Shown here: in pieces, positions 15,988-21,967 of the stretch
Layout of the letters: each line of letters opens with the position of its first letter
How positions within the stretch are numbered: position 1 is the stretch's first letter
Assembly (NCBI GenBank): GCA_937901145.1
Contig: CALCHE010000149.1
Coordinates: 1 to 24,250, forward strand
DNA length: 24,250 nt
Source of the DNA: an uncultured Clostridia bacterium
GTDB taxonomy: Bacteria > Bacillota > Clostridia > Oscillospirales > Acutalibacteraceae
Reading direction: 5' to 3'
Made by a program: the position numbers and the translations under genes
The notes under the pieces: generated by a model
What the model was told of the DNA's origin: nothing
Seen by the model: only the letters and a program-made list of their open reading frames with translations
Databases searched by the model: none

Positions 15988-16025
15988 AAAAAAGCGGTTG
16001 ATTTTACGGTCAGCCGCCTTTTTAT
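15988..16025 (-). terminator. terminator of the element's minus-strand operon
   Basis: Stem arms GCGGTTGA (15994-16001) and TCAGCCGC (16010-16017) pair with one G-U and an 8-base loop. Read on the minus strand the hairpin is followed by six T residues; on the plus strand by TTTTTATTT, so it may work both ways. It lies about 80 bases after the last minus-strand gene and separates the operon from rpsI. A weaker inverted repeat (GAACCG/CGGTTTTC on the minus strand) lies between them near 16035-16065. Confidence 0.75.
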
Positions 16026-16101
16026 TTGTAGCAGAAAACCGCCCGACAATATGCCGAACGGTTCTCTTTTAGAAAGGAGACTTTATAAAGGAATAATCAA
16101 T

Positions 16102-16389
16102 TTAATTCAAAACCTTTTCTTCAACCTCTGCAATAATTGCCTGAAGTTCTTTATCAGTAGGCGGTTCGATTTTTCGCAAAATGATATGTAAATCACCTAA
16201 AACCATAACAGCCACCTTTTCAAAGGTTTCTCGGTCTATGCCGATATACTCGCAATAAAGGGTTTTATATTCATCTTTTGGCAATTCATCATAATGAATA
16301 TGTTTATCAATAGCCACAATAATTGGAGCATACTTTGTCAGCATTTCAATATGTGCCTCGATATTATCAAGGCGTTTTGCTATTTTCAT
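16102..16389 (-). CDS. unrecognised helical protein, last gene of element operon
   Basis: A 95-residue acidic protein predicted mostly helical. It begins MKIAKRLDNIEAHIEMLTKY, which looks like an amphipathic helix, and ends with KELQAIIAEVEEKVLN. No cysteine cluster, signal peptide or membrane segment is visible and no family is recognised. Its ATG follows directly after the stop of the preceding gene, so it is the promoter-distal gene of the operon. Position after the terminase-like gene suggests a role in the satellite-helper interaction, but this is only a guess from location. Confidence 0.7.
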   Translation of the reverse strand: MKIAKRLDNIEAHIEMLTKYAPIIVAIDKHIHYDELPKDEYKTLYCEYIGIDRETFEKVAVMVLGDLHIILRKIEPPTDKELQAIIAEVEEKVLN

Positions 16390-16617
16390 TTAAGCATTAT
16401 CCTTTCTGCGTTTGTTTATAGCCGTTATTCTTGCTTTCCTTTTGGCTTTTGAGTATTCCACATTACAAATATAATTGAGTGCTTGTTCACCTTTTCGGCG
16501 TTCTTCATTATATTTCTTTAGATACTCTTTTTTCTTTTCCGTAAAGCATTTTGCCTCACCTGTACATTCAGGCTTATCACACATCAAACAAATAGCGGCT
16601 TTTTCCTTTTCGGTCAT
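16390..16617 (-). CDS. small Cys-rich, basic protein of unknown function
   Basis: A 75-residue protein with an N-terminal cysteine cluster CLMCDKPECTGEAKC (C-X2-C-X4-C-X5-C), probably a small zinc knuckle, followed by a strongly basic helical tail (KAKRKARITAINKRRKD) suited to nucleic-acid binding. Its ATG overlaps the stop of the upstream gene by 4 bases (ATGA), showing translational coupling. Similar small zinc proteins occur in phages, but I cannot assign a family. Confidence 0.72.
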   Translation of the reverse strand: MTEKEKAAICLMCDKPECTGEAKCFTEKKKEYLKKYNEERRKGEQALNYICNVEYSKAKRKARITAINKRRKDNA

Positions 16618-16838
16618 TCGTCCACCGCCTTTGCTGTAGACTCCCTCACAGCGTTTAATAATGTTGTCATAGCCTTGTTATCTATTGCTTGAAAAGAAAT
16701 GTTATCAGGGCAATTTACAGCCATATTAAAAGCTTTTAAGGCATTGACTTCAACTCTTTTTCCGTCAGGATAGAACACAGCGACTCTTGACGGTTGCGTG
16801 CGTTCTATTTCTTTTAAGCGTGATAGTATATCTTTCAA
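16614..16838 (-). CDS. unrecognised 74-residue protein
   Basis: Begins MKDILSRLKEIERTQPSRVA. A short beta-like segment follows (RVAVFYPDGKRVEVNALKAF), then helical sequence ending RESTAKAVDE. It has no transmembrane segment or recognised motif. It overlaps both neighbours by 4 bases (ATGA at each junction), so it is clearly part of the coupled operon. Function unknown. Confidence 0.68.
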   Translation of the reverse strand: MKDILSRLKEIERTQPSRVAVFYPDGKRVEVNALKAFNMAVNCPDNISFQAIDNKAMTTLLNAVRESTAKAVDE

Positions 16839-17125
16839 CTTTTTTTCTCCAATTCGTCTGCGATTTCCTGAAAACTTTTTGCATTTTCATCAATCAAGCC
16901 CATTTCAAGCAAGTATGTTCTAACTGCAAGCATATATTTTCGTCTTGCTCGGTTCATACTTTCAAAATCTCCGCTTTCCGCTTCTGCCGCAAGAACGGAG
17001 CAGGAAAGAGAGTCCATTCTTTCCCACTCACTTTTGAATTCTTGAAAACTCAGTACAGGTTCTATTTTTAATTGCTTTTCAATGTCTTGCAAACGCAGTT
17101 CTACACTTTTTGTTCCCTTATTCAT
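16835..17125 (-). CDS. unrecognised 96-residue helical protein
   Basis: Begins MNKGTKSVELRLQDIEKQLK, then continues as mostly helical, acidic sequence ending EIADELEKKS. A longer reading from a TTG at 17206 would overlap the upstream gene by 89 bases; the ATG at 17125 gives an 8-base overlap instead and is preferred. The N-terminal heptad-like LRLQDIEKQL suggests a short coiled coil. No family is recognised. Confidence 0.7.
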   Translation of the reverse strand: MNKGTKSVELRLQDIEKQLKIEPVLSFQEFKSEWERMDSLSCSVLAAEAESGDFESMNRARRKYMLAVRTYLLEMGLIDENAKSFQEIADELEKKS

Positions 17126-17696
17126 CACGTAAGAATTTATCAAGGTCAGAACTCTCTCCAACGTGATTGTTGAAAATATCGGGTTTATTATGCCATTTAA
17201 GTACAATTCGCATTACTTCAGGTATGTTTTCAACACCTTTTATTAAGTCAGCGTTTGCGGGTCTATAATAACGCTGAATGTCCCTGTTGTGCTGTTTTGC
17301 AAAGTCAGTGATTAACTTTTGCATTGTGCTATTACCTGCGTTACGGTCAAAAAGAGTTGCTAAATCATCAGCAGAGAGAGCAACACCCGATTGTAAGAGT
17401 TTAATATCATCTGTCAAATTATCGGGGTTAAGTTGGTCTGCCTTTCGTAATTCTGCAATATATTCACTCGCTCTTGCACGAACAGCGGCAATGCCGTCCT
17501 CACGCCTTGTTTCTCGATTTCTACGAATGGTTGCTAATTCAGGTTGCAATTCAGATTGAACAGCCTTTGCAGTATAACGGTTGCTTTTGATTTTGTCCTG
17601 AATGGCTTTCTCTTGTTTGTCAAACTCGGTCAAATCTTCAATGGTAGAATTTACAATACCTCTGATGTCCCAATAAAAATTTCTTCTGCTTGTCAT
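17118..17696 (-). CDS. unrecognised coiled-coil protein after the terminase-like gene
   Basis: A 192-residue charged, helical protein, the second largest of the minus-strand operon. The stretch from about residue 25 to 90 is rich in Glu, Lys, Arg and Gln (EFDKQEKAIQDKIKSNRY, then TIRRNRETRRED) and looks like a coiled coil. The C-terminal half has FAKQHNRDIQRYYRPAN and ends DLDKFLRDE. The ATG at 17696 has AAAGGA upstream with long spacing; a TTG at 17717 would add 7 residues. It follows directly after the small-terminase-like gene, where satellites often place capsid or packaging modulators, so a structural or interference role is a possibility, not a finding. Confidence 0.72.
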   Translation of the reverse strand: MTSRRNFYWDIRGIVNSTIEDLTEFDKQEKAIQDKIKSNRYTAKAVQSELQPELATIRRNRETRREDGIAAVRARASEYIAELRKADQLNPDNLTDDIKLLQSGVALSADDLATLFDRNAGNSTMQKLITDFAKQHNRDIQRYYRPANADLIKGVENIPEVMRIVLKWHNKPDIFNNHVGESSDLDKFLRDE

Positions 17697-17718
17697 AATA
17701 TAATCAATTCCTTTCAAA

Positions 17719-18087
17719 TCAATAATTGTTATCTTTTTGTGCCTTTTCTATGGCTTCTAATCTTGCAAGAATATTTGCTACCTCAACATAGCGTAAACCG
17801 TGACGGAGCAGGGAGTCTGCCGCCGAAACTCTAACTGTGGCGGCATTTTCGGTATCTTCCAACACCTCACACAAAGTATCAATAGCACGGGTTAAGCGTG
17901 CAGAAATAGCGTCACAGGCTTCAGTTAAAATCGCCCCTTTTGCTTGTTCGTACCTTTGCCGAAAATCATTATCATTCAGCCTTGTTCTGATTGTCGTTTC
18001 TGAACATTCGGCAATTTTGGCAGCGGCTCGAATACTGCCGCACGCAATTAGAGCAGACAGTAAAATCTCGTCGTTCTTCCTCTGCAC
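17719..18087 (-). CDS. phage small-terminase-like HTH protein (phBC6A51-type)
   Basis: A 122-residue protein with an N-terminal helix-turn-helix at about residues 8-45 (LIACGSIRAAAKIAECSETTIRTRL), followed by FRQRYEQAKGAILTEACDAI and a helical tail. This is the layout of the phBC6A51-type HTH proteins, a group I recall being annotated as or near phage small terminase subunits that bind the packaging site. The start is GTG at 18087 with AGAGGG about 8 bases upstream. No large terminase gene is present, so if it packages DNA it must work with a helper phage's large subunit, as TerS of SaPI-type islands does. The family assignment is from pattern memory; a general HTH regulator remains possible. 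Confidence 0.72.
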   Translation of the reverse strand: MQRKNDEILLSALIACGSIRAAAKIAECSETTIRTRLNDNDFRQRYEQAKGAILTEACDAISARLTRAIDTLCEVLEDTENAATVRVSAADSLLRHGLRYVEVANILARLEAIEKAQKDNNY

Positions 18088-18160
18088 CCTTTACACCCTC
18101 TTTCTTTGTAGCAAATTTCGCAAAAAATCGTTTAATGTGTTTCTTGAGTGTTTTTATCAT
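17972..18160 (-). CDS. possible small zinc-finger protein overlapping the terminase-like gene
   Basis: A 62-residue reading in another frame, overlapping the terminase-like gene by 116 bases and the preceding coiled-coil gene by 29. It has a very basic N-terminus (MIKTLKKHIKRFFAKFATKK) and CSNCVRQYSSRCQNC, a C-X2-C-X7-C-X2-C pattern typical of a zinc ribbon. The start codon has only a weak ribosome binding site. The cysteine spacing argues for a real gene; the long overlap argues against it. Confidence 0.4.
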   Translation of the reverse strand: MIKTLKKHIKRFFAKFATKKEGVKGAEEERRDFTVCSNCVRQYSSRCQNCRMFRNDNQNKAE

Positions 18161-18290
18161 TAAGTTTCTCTAACTCCCTTATACGCTTTTTAAGACGGTT
18201 TATTTCCTTTCTTTTAGAGTCGTTTTCAATATTCAAACGCACAATTTTTTCGTTTAACAAATCAATAAGCATTTTATTATAGTCAACCAT
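18132..18290 (-). CDS. short coiled-coil protein of unknown function
   Basis: A 52-residue protein, MVDYNKMLIDLLNEKIVRLN onward, with leucine/isoleucine heptads through EINRLKKRIRELEKLND. This is a strong short coiled coil. AGGTGAT stands upstream of the ATG at 18290. It begins 4 bases after the preceding gene. Small coiled-coil proteins are frequent in phages and satellites, but no specific role can be given. Confidence 0.65.
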   Translation of the reverse strand: MVDYNKMLIDLLNEKIVRLNIENDSKRKEINRLKKRIRELEKLNDKNTQETH

Positions 18291-18294
18291 ATTA

Positions 18295-18504
18295 TCACCT
18301 CACTATCGTTTGAATTTGTTTGTTGTTCATAAACTTTCTTTTTCGGATATATGCAACGGCTTCATCATATTCAGAAAAATAATGTCCGTTACCTGCAAAC
18401 TGTACGCACCATTCAGCATAGTTTATCGGCGTATCATCTATTCTTTGTAACACACACGGACAACCTCTGAAAGTGCCGATTTTCGTTTGAAACAGTATTT
18501 TCAT
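18295..18504 (-). CDS. unrecognised 69-residue protein
   Basis: Begins MKILFQTKIGTFRGCPCVLQ and contains INYAEWCVQFAGNGHYFSEYDEAVAYIRKRK, a mixed beta-helix composition with the tyrosine/aromatic-rich centre often seen in small phage proteins of unknown function. The ATG at 18504 has AGAGGTG 6 bases upstream; a GTG three codons earlier is less well placed. It is the first gene after the replication protein and is separated from it by a 130-base A/T-rich gap that may hold a secondary promoter, although none is clear. Confidence 0.68.
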   Translation of the reverse strand: MKILFQTKIGTFRGCPCVLQRIDDTPINYAEWCVQFAGNGHYFSEYDEAVAYIRKRKFMNNKQIQTIVR

Positions 18505-18634
18505 ACGCTTCACCTCTTTACAGACTTTACAGGAATTACAATGTTTTACTATGTAGCATAATTACATAAATAAATTATTTTATTTTTTTCAGACGTTCCA
18601 TAGAGTTGCACTGTAAGACCTGTAATGTGTAATG

Positions 18635-20701
18635 TTAATATGAGTTATAAGGTGGGTATATTCGTTTTGGTAATACTCTTAATCTTCGAGTTTTTCCGTC
18701 TATATACTTGATTTCCGAATTATAACCTAACTTATCAAGCACTTTACCGATTTGTGCAACGGAATAGGCTCGAAGTTCGTCATTATATAACTGTTTAAAG
18801 TCAGTTACCGTCATCAACTCGTTACTTATCTTATACTTTGCATTATCAACAGCATTAAGAATATCCTCAATTTCGTTTTCGCCTTTGAGTTTCTTTTCGT
18901 GTACTGCGTTACGCTCTGCAAGTTCTTTTTGTTCTTCCTTTGTAAGCCTAAAACCTTGCAAATTGCCACTTGATAAAGCCTGTATCTGTTTCCATAACTG
19001 AACGGCATTGAAAGTTGAAAGTCTGTCAAGGTCGATTTCATCAACCGCCACACTAAAAAAGCGGCGATTTCCTGTGCTATCAATCAGGAATTCTTCACTG
19101 TTACAAGTGCCACACAAAGAAGTGCGGCGTACTGCCCGAATATCGCCCCTGCCGTAAGCCTTTCGGTATTCATCAACATTTTGTGTTATAAATGCCTTTA
19201 GGCGTTCAACATCAGATTTGAAAGTTGTTTCAATCTCTCCGAGTTCACCTATCCAACAGGACAACGCTCGAATGTATGAGTCTTTGTCCCTGAAGTCTAA
19301 AGCGATACCCTCTTTGAAAAACTGCGGTTTCAGTGCAAGTTTACGGAATAGGCTCGTTTTACCGATACCTTGTTTACCTGTGATAACAAGAACACCGTCA
19401 GCACCGAACGGCTCAACAGGGTTGTTATGTAGCATTGAAACACATTGCCACAGCCATTTTTTTATAAGTGTTCGACTTAATGTATCATCAGCGGAAATAT
19501 TGAGAATTTCGTATAATTCCGTCAAATAATCGTTACCGTCATATTCCACACTGTCAAGAAAATCAAGTACAGGGTTGTATTTGTTTCGACTTGCAATAAT
19601 ATCAAGGTAAGAAGAAATAATCTGCATATTGCACCGCTTGTATTGACTCTGCAATTCACTATACAGAATAGCCGATATATTAGCCTGTATATGCTCTGCA
19701 CTTTCGTTTTCCATACCCTCAATATCAACGGCTTTTGTAATATCGTTAAAACGAACTGTAATGCCGTTTTCTTCAAGGTAAGCACTTAACACATCAGGGG
19801 TAAAATCTTCGGTTGTAGACTCGTTCTGCGTGCGTGTGCGTGGTCTGCCTCTGCCTTTGTAATACTCACCGCCACACAAAGCAACAGCCTTTGATATAGT
19901 GTTTTCTCGGTAGTCTGTCCGCTCCCATTTTGGACGGTATAAAGCACTTTCACGAAAAGCCGTATCAATAGCGGCGGTATCACCCTGTAAATAAAAAGCA
20001 AGAATGTTACATAAAGCAATATCAGCACTGCTTTCATCATTGTTGTATGCGGAAATATCCCCATTGTCATATAAAGCAATAAACTTGTTTCCGTTCTTTG
20101 CGTTCCTTGCTCTTTCAAGAATTGCTGTACTTATACGCTCATCACCTCTATACATAAATTTGTTTAACAGATATAAAACCTGCTCTGTTTGGTCTGTTAT
20201 TTTGCTATGCTCTGATACTCGATTACCTGTATAGGTAAAAAAGCGATTAGTAATACCTGAAATATAGCACTCAATATCGTTTTTAGGGTTTTTCTGATAA
20301 TAGGCAGGGTTTAACTTTGTTTTTCCGTCTTTGTCTATTTCTGTGGGAATTTGGCTTATATCACACTGAAAAATGATGTGATAACCGCTTCCGCTCGGAC
20401 TCTTTTCGATATATGTACCTTTGAAAAGTTCAAGCAGTTCAGCGGTCAAGGGGTTTTCTTTTGTATGTCCGTCTGAACCGTCAATATCAACACCGCAAAT
20501 GCCATTCGCAAACATAAAGCCAATACCACTATATTTTTGCTTTTCGGCTTCAGCCTTTGAAAAACTGCTCCAAGTTTGCGGATTGTCCGATTGTGCGTTT
20601 CCACCTGTTCGGGAGTTTTTGGGTACTTTTGTCGGTCTGCCGTTTCTGTCCTTTTCAAAACGCCAATTTATCCACACAGATTTTTGCTTCAGGTGGTTCA
20701 A
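18635..20701 (-). CDS. PrimPol-VapE/VirE replication protein
   Basis: A 688-residue replication protein. The N-terminal primase-polymerase domain has FANGICGVDIDGSDG with D72 and D74 as likely metal ligands, and SPSGSGYHIIF with H108. The C-terminal half is a VirE/VapE-type SF3-like ATPase: Walker A GKQGIGKTS at 442-450, Walker B-like CWIGELGE at 482-489, and GTCNSEEFLIDSTGNRRFF at 531-549. A basic RGRPRTR linker lies near 284-290 and a winged-helix-like tail ends the protein. The TTG start at 20701 overlaps the upstream stop (TTGA). Such proteins initiate satellite replication, typically at an origin nearby; none is proved here. Confidence 0.9.
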   Translation of the reverse strand: MNHLKQKSVWINWRFEKDRNGRPTKVPKNSRTGGNAQSDNPQTWSSFSKAEAEKQKYSGIGFMFANGICGVDIDGSDGHTKENPLTAELLELFKGTYIEKSPSGSGYHIIFQCDISQIPTEIDKDGKTKLNPAYYQKNPKNDIECYISGITNRFFTYTGNRVSEHSKITDQTEQVLYLLNKFMYRGDERISTAILERARNAKNGNKFIALYDNGDISAYNNDESSADIALCNILAFYLQGDTAAIDTAFRESALYRPKWERTDYRENTISKAVALCGGEYYKGRGRPRTRTQNESTTEDFTPDVLSAYLEENGITVRFNDITKAVDIEGMENESAEHIQANISAILYSELQSQYKRCNMQIISSYLDIIASRNKYNPVLDFLDSVEYDGNDYLTELYEILNISADDTLSRTLIKKWLWQCVSMLHNNPVEPFGADGVLVITGKQGIGKTSLFRKLALKPQFFKEGIALDFRDKDSYIRALSCWIGELGEIETTFKSDVERLKAFITQNVDEYRKAYGRGDIRAVRRTSLCGTCNSEEFLIDSTGNRRFFSVAVDEIDLDRLSTFNAVQLWKQIQALSSGNLQGFRLTKEEQKELAERNAVHEKKLKGENEIEDILNAVDNAKYKISNELMTVTDFKQLYNDELRAYSVAQIGKVLDKLGYNSEIKYIDGKTRRLRVLPKRIYPPYNSY

Positions 20702-20895
20702 CTACTCACCGCCTTTTTACTTTCGTTATCAAGCCATTCAATAAAAAGGGGATAGTTTATCATAACTTTTTTATTGATTGTAATGTGTGGGGGTGGGTTG
20801 TCCGATTTCAGCATTAAACGCAAAGCATATTCAGATAAAATACCTTTGTTTGCGGTTTCTCTAATAGTTAAGAATTTAGGAGAGTTTTCAATCAC
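20698..20895 (-). CDS. excisionase/AlpA-like winged-helix protein
   Basis: A 65-residue protein with the pattern FLTIRETANKGILSEYALRL, the N-terminal helix-turn-helix of small excisionase-like proteins of Firmicute elements, ending VMINYPLFIEWLDNE. The GTG at 20895 has AAGGAG (reverse strand, 20906-20911) 10 bases upstream and overlaps the preceding stop by 8 bases; an ATG at 20919 has no ribosome binding site, so the GTG is preferred. It would bend DNA at the attachment site or activate the operon. It lies between the leading small gene and the primase. Confidence 0.82.
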   Translation of the reverse strand: MIENSPKFLTIRETANKGILSEYALRLMLKSDNPPPHITINKKVMINYPLFIEWLDNESKKAVSS

Positions 20896-21061
20896 CGATT
20901 TTATTCTCCTTTTCTTCATTTTTTCGAGCGGCTCTTTTTTCCCAATAAGCAGTATTATACTTTTTTACTCTATCCTTATTGTTGGCTCGCCACTCCTTAA
21001 AATAAGCAAGGCGTTCATCTCTTGCCATTTCTTCAATAGTTTTATTGTTTTCTAAACTCAA
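20888..21061 (-). CDS. small basic protein, first gene of the element operon
   Basis: A 57-residue Lys/Arg/Glu-rich protein, MSLENNKTIEEMARDERLAY onward, then FKEWRANNKDRVKKYNTAYWEKRAARK. This resembles a common small phage-element protein of unknown function. The TTG at 21061 has CGGAG 9 bases upstream and is preferred over an upstream TTG at 21100 that overlaps the opposing promoter. It is the first gene after the divergent control region. Confidence 0.68.
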   Translation of the reverse strand: MSLENNKTIEEMARDERLAYFKEWRANNKDRVKKYNTAYWEKRAARKNEEKENKIGD

Positions 21062-21093
21062 AATAATCAACTCCGTTTTTCTTTCTTTTTCTC

Positions 21094-21122
21094 TTGACAA
21101 ATTTGCCGCTATAGTGTAAAAT
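21094..21122 (+). promoter_or_regulatory. consensus promoter reading to repressor and integrase
   Basis: TTGACA (21094-21099), 17 bases, then TAAAAT (21117-21122). The start would be near 21129, about 128 bases before the repressor gene. The -10 overlaps the left part of the operator. Confidence 0.8.
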
Positions 21123-21156
21123 CTAATTAGATAGAATGTCGACTCGTTCTATCTAA
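21121..21156. promoter_or_regulatory. palindromic operator of the lysogeny-type switch
   Basis: TTAGATAGAA (21127-21136) and TTCTATCTAA (21147-21156) form perfect 10-bp inverted arms around a 10-base centre containing GTCGAC. A further ATCTAA at 21121-21126 abuts the left arm so that ATCTAATTAGAT is itself palindromic. Both expected transcription starts fall inside. The HTH repressor encoded next door is the natural ligand. Confidence 0.8.
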
Positions 21157-21160
21157 AAAG

Positions 21161-21169
21161 ATTATAGCA
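21161..21169 (-). promoter_or_regulatory. extended -10 promoter of the minus-strand operon
   Basis: On the minus strand the sequence reads TGCTATAAT, a perfect extended -10. The -35 region (near 21184-21189) is weak, as is common for extended -10 promoters. The start is expected near 21154, inside the operator, with a leader of about 93 bases to the first gene. Confidence 0.72.
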
Positions 21170-21191
21170 TAAATAAAAAGAAAAAACGAAA

Positions 21192-21231
21192 ACCGCCTTT
21201 TAGTTGGTTTTTAGAGAAAAAAAGCGGTCAA
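21192..21231. other. hairpin between the operator and the repressor gene
   Basis: ACCGCCTTTT (21192-21201) pairs imperfectly with AAAAAAGCGGT ending at about 21229, across an approximately 16-base loop. On the minus strand it is followed by TTTTCGTTTTTT, so it could end antisense transcripts coming from the repressor gene, or shape the repressor leader. Confidence 0.45.
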
Positions 21232-21240
21232 ATTATCAAA

Positions 21241-21248
21241 TTAGATAG
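21241..21248 (+). promoter_or_regulatory. operator-like half site over the repressor start
   Basis: TTAGATAG at 21241-21248 repeats the arm of the main operator and lies immediately before the repressor ribosome binding site (GGTGATG). It may allow autoregulation of the repressor. Confidence 0.5.
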
Positions 21249-21256
21249 GTGATGTT

Positions 21257-21964
21257 ATGAAAAAAATATTAAAAGAAAAGTTAGAAAAACTTATTGAACG
21301 GAAACAAGACGAAGATTACAAAAACACAATACCTGTGCAGGCTTCCAATATGAATATACCCGAACAGACTTTTAGAAAGTATGTTAACGGTATTTCTGAT
21401 TGCTCAATATCCAACTTAACAAAAATAGCAAAATACTATAATGTATCAACCGATTATTTGCTCGGACTTGCTAAAGAACCTACATCTGATAAAGATTTGA
21501 ATGCAGTGTGTGAATATATAGGTCTATCCTCAAAAGCCGTTCAAAAATTATGTGAAATTTCAAAGAAAAACCACGCAACCGCAAACAGTGATACTCTTTC
21601 GTTACTTGTAGAAGATGATGACTTTAATTATTTTTTGGCTTTATTATCGGGCAAAATGTGTGATAACGAAAACGAAGATATTTCATTTAGTGTTGGTAAT
21701 GCTCGAACGACAATTCGCAATTCTGATATTACAGATTATTCAATAACTCACACAATTACTGATATTACCGATAGAATGAAAAACAAATATAATTCTCGTT
21801 TTTCAACAGTAGACGAAAGACTCGATTTCTTAATGCAACAAAAATTATTCCGTTTTGCAGAGTCTTTGTATCAAGAGGGACGAATTACTGATGAAGAATA
21901 TAAAAAGGTTATAGAGGAATACAAAAAAGGTAATTTCGATTATGAACTGCAAAGGCAGGTGTAA
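21257..21964 (+). CDS. XRE-family HTH repressor of the element
   Basis: A 235-residue protein with an N-terminal HTH at about residues 22-70: VQASNMNIPEQTFRKYVNG, then SISNLTKIAKYYNVSTDYLLGLA, the signature end of the XRE/HTH_3 fold. The long C-terminal part is mostly acidic and helical, ending EEYKKVIEEYKKGNFDYE. No S24 peptidase Ser-Lys dyad motif is seen, so derepression may need an antirepressor protein, as with SaPI Stl, rather than RecA cleavage. It lies 3 bases upstream of the integrase gene and is transcribed with it from the 21094 promoter. Confidence 0.87.
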   Translation: MKKILKEKLEKLIERKQDEDYKNTIPVQASNMNIPEQTFRKYVNGISDCSISNLTKIAKYYNVSTDYLLGLAKEPTSDKDLNAVCEYIGLSSKAVQKLCEISKKNHATANSDTLSLLVEDDDFNYFLALLSGKMCDNENEDISFSVGNARTTIRNSDITDYSITHTITDITDRMKNKYNSRFSTVDERLDFLMQQKLFRFAESLYQEGRITDEEYKKVIEEYKKGNFDYELQRQV

Positions 21965-21967
21965 ACA

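Noticed and set aside
17278..18163. Plus-strand open frames opposite the terminase-like and coiled-coil genes
   Set aside because: They are antisense to a continuous, overlapping operon and lack ribosome binding sites.
19522..20118. Minus-strand open frames of 87 and 110 codons inside the replication gene
   Set aside because: They are other-frame readings within a 688-residue gene with clear motifs and show no start signals of their own.
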